DNA of 64,000 nt from Pelatocladus maniniholoensis HA4357-MV3. Lineage in GTDB: Bacteria > Cyanobacteriota > Cyanobacteriia > Cyanobacteriales > Nostocaceae. The DNA lies in contig JAHHHW010000055.1 in the NCBI GenBank assembly GCA_019359115.1, positions 1-64,000 on the forward strand, given 5' to 3'. The position numbers and the translations under genes were made by a program. Below are positions 18,446 to 25,400 of this stretch, in pieces. The first letter of the stretch is position 1. Each line of letters opens with the position of its first letter. The notes under the pieces are model-generated. The model searched no databases. It had not been told where the DNA came from and saw only the letters and a list, made by a program, of their open reading frames with translations.

Positions 18446-18910
18446 ATGAATATCAGAAAATTTCATCATCAAGATACGCAAGAAATTATGCAGTTATTTT
18501 ATGATACTGTCCACAATATTAATATTCGAGATTATACCCCAGAGCAAGTAGATGCATGGGCGCCTCAATACATGGATTATCGAAGATGGAATAAACATTT
18601 AAATTCCAAGATGAGTTATGTCGCAGAATTAGATGAAAAAATTATTGGGTTTGCTCAACTAGAACCTGATGGACATATAGATTGTTTTTATTGCCATAAG
18701 GATTTTCAACGGATGGGGGTAGGGAGTAAACTTTTAGATACTCTACAAACCCAGGCAGAAGAACTAGGAATAAAAAGACTATTTGCAGAAGTAAGTATTA
18801 CTGCTAAAGCTTTTTTTGAGCATAAAGGATTTCAAGTTATAAATCAACAAACAGTAGAACGTCGGGGTGTAAAGTTGATTAATTATCGTATGGATAAAAA
18901 TATCAGTTGA
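18446..18910 (+). CDS. GNAT-family N-acetyltransferase
   Basis: The 154-residue protein has the GNAT fold order. The N-terminal MNIRKFHHQDTQEIMQLFYD is followed by VAELDEKIIGFAQLEPDGHI. The acetyl-CoA pyrophosphate loop QRMGVGSKLLDTL is at about 91-103, and ASVSITAKAFFEHKGFQ-type motif B follows (here EVSITAKAFFEHKGFQV). The acceptor is unknown. A weak start context precedes the ATG. Confidence 0.9.
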   Translation: MNIRKFHHQDTQEIMQLFYDTVHNINIRDYTPEQVDAWAPQYMDYRRWNKHLNSKMSYVAELDEKIIGFAQLEPDGHIDCFYCHKDFQRMGVGSKLLDTLQTQAEELGIKRLFAEVSITAKAFFEHKGFQVINQQTVERRGVKLINYRMDKNIS

Positions 18911-18919
18911 TAAAACAGC

Positions 18920-19063
18920 GATGAACATCACAAAAATCGTCTTATTCATAGAGAACATCGCGACATTTGTGATCAACGTCGTGATGTTGTTTATGAATGG
19001 GAAGCCATTCACCACAAACGTGAAGGCGATGCTGCAAAGCAGCCGCTACGCGATCGCAAATAA
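18920..19063 (+). pseudogene. Short charged gene remnant
   Basis: A 47-codon open frame without a start codon, right after a TGA-TAA pair, reads DEHHKNRLIHREHRDICDQR and continues with DVVYEWEAIHHKREGD. The His/Arg/Glu-rich, helical character looks like real protein rather than noise. The end contains the common repeat segment GCTACGCGATCGC. An alternative frame from the ATG at 18921 gives a 49-residue hydrophobic peptide. Either way its status is doubtful. Confidence 0.3.
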
Positions 19064-19233
19064 CGATTAAATTTACATACTATATGTAAATATATTAAAT
19101 ATTTTTACTTAAGCTTTACTTTAGATTTTGCTCGATTCAATTTTAATAGAAAATATAAATATACAAGTTTGAAAGAGTTCAGATCTACACTACAAACTCT
19201 TCAAAGCTATGGGCAGGAAAGGGGGTAGAAATT

Positions 19234-19344
19234 ATGTACGATATTCCCATACCAGAAAACATCATTTACCTAGTTGTCAAAATCAGTCTGCTAATTTTAG
19301 TGTTAAGTCTTTGGTTAGCGATGACTGCAACACCTGCATATTAA
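19234..19344 (+). CDS. Single-span membrane peptide, 36 residues
   Basis: The frame begins MYDIPIPENIIYLV and has one hydrophobic helix (about 10-31, VVKISLLILVLSLWLAM), ending in ATPAY. A strong purine-rich ribosome-binding site (GGAAAGGGGGT) lies just upstream. The size and layout are those of small subunits of membrane complexes, but I do not recognise which, if any. Confidence 0.5.
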   Translation: MYDIPIPENIIYLVVKISLLILVLSLWLAMTATPAY

Positions 19345-19389
19345 TTAGCTGTTAGTGGGTGAGAAAATTGAAAAAATGACCAAAATATA

Positions 19390-19551
19390 TTAACTAGCAT
19401 GTGACCAGTCACTGAGTGCTTCGTATTCTTGCTTTTTCTGGCGTTGACGTACTGGTTTTAAAGGAGTACCAATATCCACATTGCGAAAAGACTGTTTTCT
19501 CTTTGTGGATTTGGGTGCTTTTTTGTTTAAGTCAATTTGTGTAGTTGTCAT
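19390..19551 (-). CDS. Small basic protein, 53 residues
   Basis: The frame begins MTTTQIDLNKKAPKSTKRKQ and ends WSHAS. It is strongly basic in the first half, then has SFRNVDIGTPLKPVRQRQKK. AAGG precedes the ATG at a suitable distance; a GTG three codons earlier is possible. No hydrophobic segment is present. It looks like a small cyanobacterial conserved protein, perhaps nucleic-acid binding. Confidence 0.5.
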   Translation of the reverse strand: MTTTQIDLNKKAPKSTKRKQSFRNVDIGTPLKPVRQRQKKQEYEALSDWSHAS

Positions 19552-19857
19552 TGTACTCACCTTGGGTTTTTTAGATAGAACAGTAATTTTAACGAAATAA
19601 ATCTCAAAATCAATAGTAAATACTCTGCTTAAGTTACCGCATCTGTCTTAGCTATGGATATTGAGGCGGATTATGGTATTACTCTGTCTAGCAACAGGAT
19701 TATACCTACAGATGTGGATGAACTTAAAATCTTCATCCTTAATGTATATCATCCGTTTCTTAATGTCTGTTTCCGGAAAAACGATTAAATAAGCTTGAGA
19801 TTGTAAGGATAATAACGTTTTTCTGGTATATAAAATTATGGATTATTGGCGATCGCC
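19552..19857. other. Gap between the small basic gene and pbpC
   Basis: Upstream promoter region of the small basic gene. The sequence is AT-rich, with no frame and no clear hairpin after pbpC apart from weak AT-rich pairing. Confidence 0.35.
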
Positions 19858-22209
19858 CTATCTTTGAGAATTAACGACAGAAAAACCTCGACGTGGGGGT
19901 GTTGTCTTAGCTAACTCAACTTGAAAAGTTACGCTGTCAGTTAAATCGCCACTTTTAACTGACAAAGTCCAGTTACCGGGATGTAGACGCCAAAACAAAG
20001 ACTGAGTTGAATTTGTCGTCAGTTTTTCACCATTCAACCACCACTCTACAGACTCAGATGAGGTTCCTGCTAACTTGAACTCTAATTTTTGTTGTCCTTC
20101 TTCACCAGGAGACAGCAAGAATAAATCGTCATTACGAGGAGACAAGATTTTCAGTTTGTCAGAACCAAAGTTAGACTGTGGTTGTTTGGCTAACCAATCA
20201 TTATACTGGCTAGATAAAGTGAAATTAGTTTGATGTTTATAAGCGCTAATATCTTCTGGATAAAAATATTCCTCAACTACTGATACACAATCTGGTGTTG
20301 GTTTTAACCCAGAAAATGCACAAATTGGTAATTGTACTAACCCTTCTGGAACTGGAAATTTAGCGGGTTGGTGATGTTCGTGTAAGTGCAACATCATCCG
20401 ATTCCATAGAGGTGCGGCTCCGGTAACACCTGATACTTGCCGCATCGGCTCGCCGTTGAAATTACCTATCCAGGTAGCAACTGTGTAATCACCAGTAAAG
20501 CCAACTGTCCAAGTATCGCGAAAATTAGAAGAAGTGCCTGTTTTGACAGCTGCTGGAAAAGGCAAATTTAACACCGAGTCTACACCAAAAGCTGTGGCAC
20601 GGGCATGGTTATCACTCAGCATATCAGTGATTAATTGCCATGTCTTCTGATGGCGGGAACTCTTAATGGAGATCGGGGAAGGGGAAATTGTGGTTACTAA
20701 TGGTGTGGGTTGTCCTTGACGTGCCATTGTGAGGTAAGCTTGGGCTAGTTCCCATAAACTGACTTCGCCACTACCCAAAGTTAAACCGAGTCCATAGTAT
20801 TCTGGGGTTTGATTTAAATGTGCAAATCCTAATTCATGTAAACGACTTAAAAAAGTCTCAACGCTTACCTTTTCTAACACCCTGACTGCTGGGATATTGA
20901 GAGAATTCGCCAACGCGATTCGTACTCGCACAGGACCGAGAAAACTTTCATTATAATCTGTGGGATTGTAAACTTTTGCACCAGGAATCGCATAGTATGC
21001 AGGTACATCTGCCAAAATAGTATTTGGGCGAATTACACCTTTTTCTAAAGCTAATTCATACAAAAAAGGTTTGAGGGTAGATCCTGGTTGACGTAGCGCC
21101 TGTACTCCATCATTGCGCCCCAACTTTGCTTCATCAAAATAATTCGGTGAACCGACATAGGCTAAAACTTCGCCTGTGTGGTTGTCTATGACTAAAGCTG
21201 CTGCGTGGTGAACGTTATTCGCAGCGAGGGAGGAAAGTACTTGCTGTACCTGTGCTTCGACAAATTGTTGTAAAGGTTTATTTATTGTTGTACGGATGGG
21301 AGAGGAACCCCACCCCGCTTGCGGGGAGGGGTGTCCAATCGGACGGGGTGGGGTGGTTTGCTGAGTTGCTAACCAAAACAAAAAGTGTGGTGCAGCAAAA
21401 ATTCCTTTTTGGCGCGACTGAAAAGCAACTTCTTCATTATATGCACGTTGAGCGATCGCACTATCTTTAATATACCCATCCTGTATCATCCGATTGAGAA
21501 CATATTTTTGGCGTTGTTTGAGACGTTCTCGATGTTGCAGTGGGTCAAAATAAGTGGGATTATTAGGAATAGCAGCTAAAAGACTGGCTTGAGCAAGATT
21601 AAGATCACTCGCTGGTATGGAAAAATAGGTACGAGCAGCAGCTTCCACACCATAAACATTACCACCCATTGGTAGACGATTGATATAAGCAGCGAGAATT
21701 TCATCTTTACTCATTCCTGCTGCTAATCGCCAAGCTAACCAAACTTCCTGAATTTTACCTGACAGGTTACGCGGAGGGTTATCTAGCATCCGCGCTAGTT
21801 GCATGGTAATTGTAGAAGCACCGGAAACAATTTTTTTGGTTTGAATTGCATCTTTGACAGCGCGGGCAACTGCCTTTAGATCCAGCGCCCCATGATGATA
21901 AAATTGGCTATCTTCAGCAGCTAAGATTGCTTGGATAAACTGGGGAGAAACTTGATTGAGTGGTACTACTGCTGTATGCTCTTGATCACGGGTGAGGATT
22001 GTTCCTAATGGTAATCCATTGCGATCGCTAAACTCTAATGCCAGTTGTGTTTGTAAAATATCATTGGCACGGATTGGGACTAAATAAGGTATTAAACGGA
22101 TAAGAAAACAGATTAATAGTAAAGTTAGGATAATTTTGCTTGTTTTGCGGTTGAGTTGATGCAAAATTTTCTGCTTGATTGGGATTAGCAATCTCTTCGC
22201 TTTTTTCAT
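19858..22209 (-). CDS. pbpC: Penicillin-binding protein 1C
   Basis: The 783-residue bifunctional enzyme has an N-terminal membrane anchor (about 24-42). The glycosyltransferase domain contains AAEDSQFYHHGALDLKA with the catalytic Glu, and QLARML. The transpeptidase domain has the SxxK serine (RQPGSTLKPF), SLN and KTGTSSNF. A C-terminal BiPBP-type beta domain closes it. It polymerises and cross-links peptidoglycan at the outer face of the cytoplasmic membrane. It is divergent from a macroglobulin lipoprotein gene, as in other bacteria, where the pair is thought to act as envelope defence. Confidence 0.95.
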   Translation of the reverse strand: MKKAKRLLIPIKQKILHQLNRKTSKIILTLLLICFLIRLIPYLVPIRANDILQTQLALEFSDRNGLPLGTILTRDQEHTAVVPLNQVSPQFIQAILAAEDSQFYHHGALDLKAVARAVKDAIQTKKIVSGASTITMQLARMLDNPPRNLSGKIQEVWLAWRLAAGMSKDEILAAYINRLPMGGNVYGVEAAARTYFSIPASDLNLAQASLLAAIPNNPTYFDPLQHRERLKQRQKYVLNRMIQDGYIKDSAIAQRAYNEEVAFQSRQKGIFAAPHFLFWLATQQTTPPRPIGHPSPQAGWGSSPIRTTINKPLQQFVEAQVQQVLSSLAANNVHHAAALVIDNHTGEVLAYVGSPNYFDEAKLGRNDGVQALRQPGSTLKPFLYELALEKGVIRPNTILADVPAYYAIPGAKVYNPTDYNESFLGPVRVRIALANSLNIPAVRVLEKVSVETFLSRLHELGFAHLNQTPEYYGLGLTLGSGEVSLWELAQAYLTMARQGQPTPLVTTISPSPISIKSSRHQKTWQLITDMLSDNHARATAFGVDSVLNLPFPAAVKTGTSSNFRDTWTVGFTGDYTVATWIGNFNGEPMRQVSGVTGAAPLWNRMMLHLHEHHQPAKFPVPEGLVQLPICAFSGLKPTPDCVSVVEEYFYPEDISAYKHQTNFTLSSQYNDWLAKQPQSNFGSDKLKILSPRNDDLFLLSPGEEGQQKLEFKLAGTSSESVEWWLNGEKLTTNSTQSLFWRLHPGNWTLSVKSGDLTDSVTFQVELAKTTPPRRGFSVVNSQR

Positions 22210-22489
22210 CAGTCAATTCTTTATCTGGGAAAAACTTATATTAATTTTTGCGTAGGATTTTTAGTTCCATCGGGAAATGTTTGCAGGTTTTAAAAATTCC
22301 CAAAATTAAATAATACTTAACTTTGCAAAATTTGTGATGACTTTCTGGAACAAATTGTCTTGTTAGTGTTATCAATGTAAAGCATAACAATTTTACTTGC
22401 TGTCTTGCTGTATTGGTGGTTAATAAAATTTCTTATTGAACCACTAAGACACAAAGACACCAAGAAAACTATATATTAATTACTGAGAT
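22210..22489. promoter_or_regulatory. Divergent promoter region of pbpC and the macroglobulin gene
   Basis: Both genes must be transcribed outward from these 280 bases. AAGACACAAAGACACCAAG near 22446-22464 is a short repeat also found at 50949-50976. No clear -35/-10 pair stands out. Confidence 0.45.
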
Positions 22490-25400
22490 ATGCTCATCAG
22501 AGTTTTAATAAAATTCTTGCTATTCTTCACTTTGAGTATCACAATAGCAGGGTGTAATATATTTGGGATTAATGCTGGTAAAGAAAGATTACCAGAGGTG
22601 GCGGCTTTACCTTTACCGCAATTACCAGCATGGATTGAACAAATTAGTCCGGTTGGAGAAGCTGCACCTTTGAATCAAGTTCGGATTCGATTTAAAGAAG
22701 CTTTAATTCCAATTGAGAGTTTGGATAGTCCAGAACAGCAGAATTTATTACAAAAGTTTGCGCTTGAGCCGCCTTTACCGGGACAGTTTCGGTTTTTAAC
22801 GCCGCGTATGGTAGGATTTCAAATGGATAAGGCTTTGCCAAAAGCGACGAGATTTCAAGTTACTCTCAAGGCTGGTTTGACTGATTTAAAAAATCATCGC
22901 TTAGAGAAAGATTTAGCTTGGACTTTTAATACAGAACCGATTAAACTAACTAATTTACCTGGAAAAAATCCGGTAGAAAAATCTGAGGCGGAACCGATTG
23001 ATTTACAGCCGAAGTTACAAGTTACTTCTAATGTAGAATTGGATTTAGCTTCCGTAAAAGAGCATGTACAGTTAATTCCCGATGGTAAAAATAAAGGTGT
23101 AGGTTTCAAAGTCGAATTAGCAAAAGAAGATAAACCAGGAGAAAGTCAAGATCCTCTAGAAAAATTCGACCCTTCAGCCAAAAATTGGATTTATAATCTT
23201 GTACCACAGCAAAGTTTAGAAAAAGCTACTAATTACCGCTTAGAATTTGCTCAGGGTATCCGTCCAGCTTATGGGAATTTAGCGAGTGATAAATCCTTTG
23301 TGAGCAAGGTGAGTACCTATGCACCTTTGGCGTTTCAGGGAATTAAATTTTATGGACAACCAGATGCTGCGGGTGCTTACGGTAGGTTTGTCAAAGGTAG
23401 TCCACAGTTAGAGTTTAACAATGGCTTGGTTGCAGATACGGCTATTGAAAATATTCAAATTAATCCAGCACCGAAGTCAATTCCGCGTTTGATTCAAGCT
23501 AATGATAAAAACAAGATTATCAGTATCAATCCTTATGCTTTAGAACCAACTACTAATTATACAATTACGATTGGTGGTAATCTCAAAGACCAATTTGGAC
23601 AAACTTTAGGTAAACCAGTTACGGTCAAGTATAACACTGGAGATTTAGCAGGAGATATTTGGGTTCCTGATGGTTTAAATATTTTCCCTGCGGGTAAAGA
23701 TTTACAACTCAATATCGCGACGGTGAATCTTCCTGAAGCAAAGTATAAAGCTGCTTATCGGGTAGTGAAACCAACAGATTTAGTTTACTTTAATTCTGCT
23801 TATCCCAAAGGTGATAGTAATGATTTATTACCAAAACTTTCTGATTGGCAGAGTTTTAAGGTAGCAAGTAAGAAAAATCAGTCACTTGAGGTAAATGTAC
23901 CTTTACGAGAAAAGCTAAAATCTGTCACTGGGATGTTAGCTTATGGAGTGCAGGCGCGTACTAATAAATATCAGGAAAATGGTAAGAATGTGTGGCGAGA
24001 ACCCACTACTTATGGTTTGGTACAGTTAACGAATTTGGGTGTGTTTAGTCAGTGGTTTCCTGATGCGGGTTTGATTAGAGTACATCATCTTGCTGATGGT
24101 TCGCCTGTGAAAGCTGCTGATATTCAAATTTATCCATCAAAGTTAGAGGCGAAATCTCGCCCTCAACCTGTATCTTGTGCGTCAGGTAAAACTGATGAAA
24201 ATGGAAGTTTGAGGTTACAAAAGGAAGATTTACAGCAATGTTTCGATAGTCAGCAAAGTTTTGTGACTCCACCACAATTGTTAGTCATTGCACGGGAAAA
24301 TCAAGATTGGGCTTTTGCAAGAACGGAAGAATATAGTGGTGCTTATGGTTATGGTATTTATGCAGATTGGAATGATGGGAAACCAGTATCACGCGGAGTA
24401 ATATTTTCTGATCGACAACTTTATCAACCAGGGGAAAAAGCTTGGTTAACTGGTTTTGCTGATTATTTACAAAATGGTGTCATCCAACAGGATAAAAATT
24501 CTGCTTACCAATTAACTCTGGTAAATTCAAATGGACAAAAAACAGATTTAGGTACGAAAACGACAAATGAATTTGGGACTTTCTCTGTTGAATTACCCAT
24601 CAACAAAACTCAGCCTTTGGGATACTATACAATTGAAGCTAAAGGTCAGAATGGGAAAGAAATTACAGGAGAGTTTCGTGTAGCTGAGTTTAAGCCACCA
24701 AATTTTAAAGTCGAACTCAATTTAGATCAAGAATTTGCTTTAATTAATCAGAAAGTAGAAGCTAACGCTACGAGTAACTATCTATTTGGTGCGCCAACCC
24801 AAGGAGGTAAAGCTAAATATTTTGTAACTCGCCAACAAGCTAATTTTGTTCCTAAAGGTTGGGAAGAATTTAGTTTTGGTAAACAATGGTTTTGGCCGGA
24901 AGAACCTCCATCAATCACAAGTGATGTTCTGCAAACTAATACTCAACTTGATGCGAATGGTAAAACCAGTCAAACGATAACAGTGGCGAAAGATTTACCT
25001 TATCCGATGACTTACCGTGTGGATGTGGAAGTTACAGATGTTTCTAATCTTGCTGTCGCTAATTCTAAAACATTTACAGCTTTGCCGAGCGATCGCCTAA
25101 TCGGATTAAAAAGTAATTTTGTCGCGGAAGCTGATAAAGCTTTCCCCATTGAAGTCATTGTAACCGACCCCACAGGCAAACCTCTATCAGGTCAACGGGT
25201 GCGTCTAGAACTCCAACAAATGAAATACAATAGCGTTACTCAGGTAGTGGAAGGTAGTCGGACGCCAAAAAACCAAGTTGAATATAAAACAGTCGGACAA
25301 ACAGAAGTTACATCTGCAAACAATCCCCAATCTGTGAGTTTGACACCAACTGAATCTGGTTCCTACCGAATTCGAGCAAATTTCAGCGATTGTAGAGACG

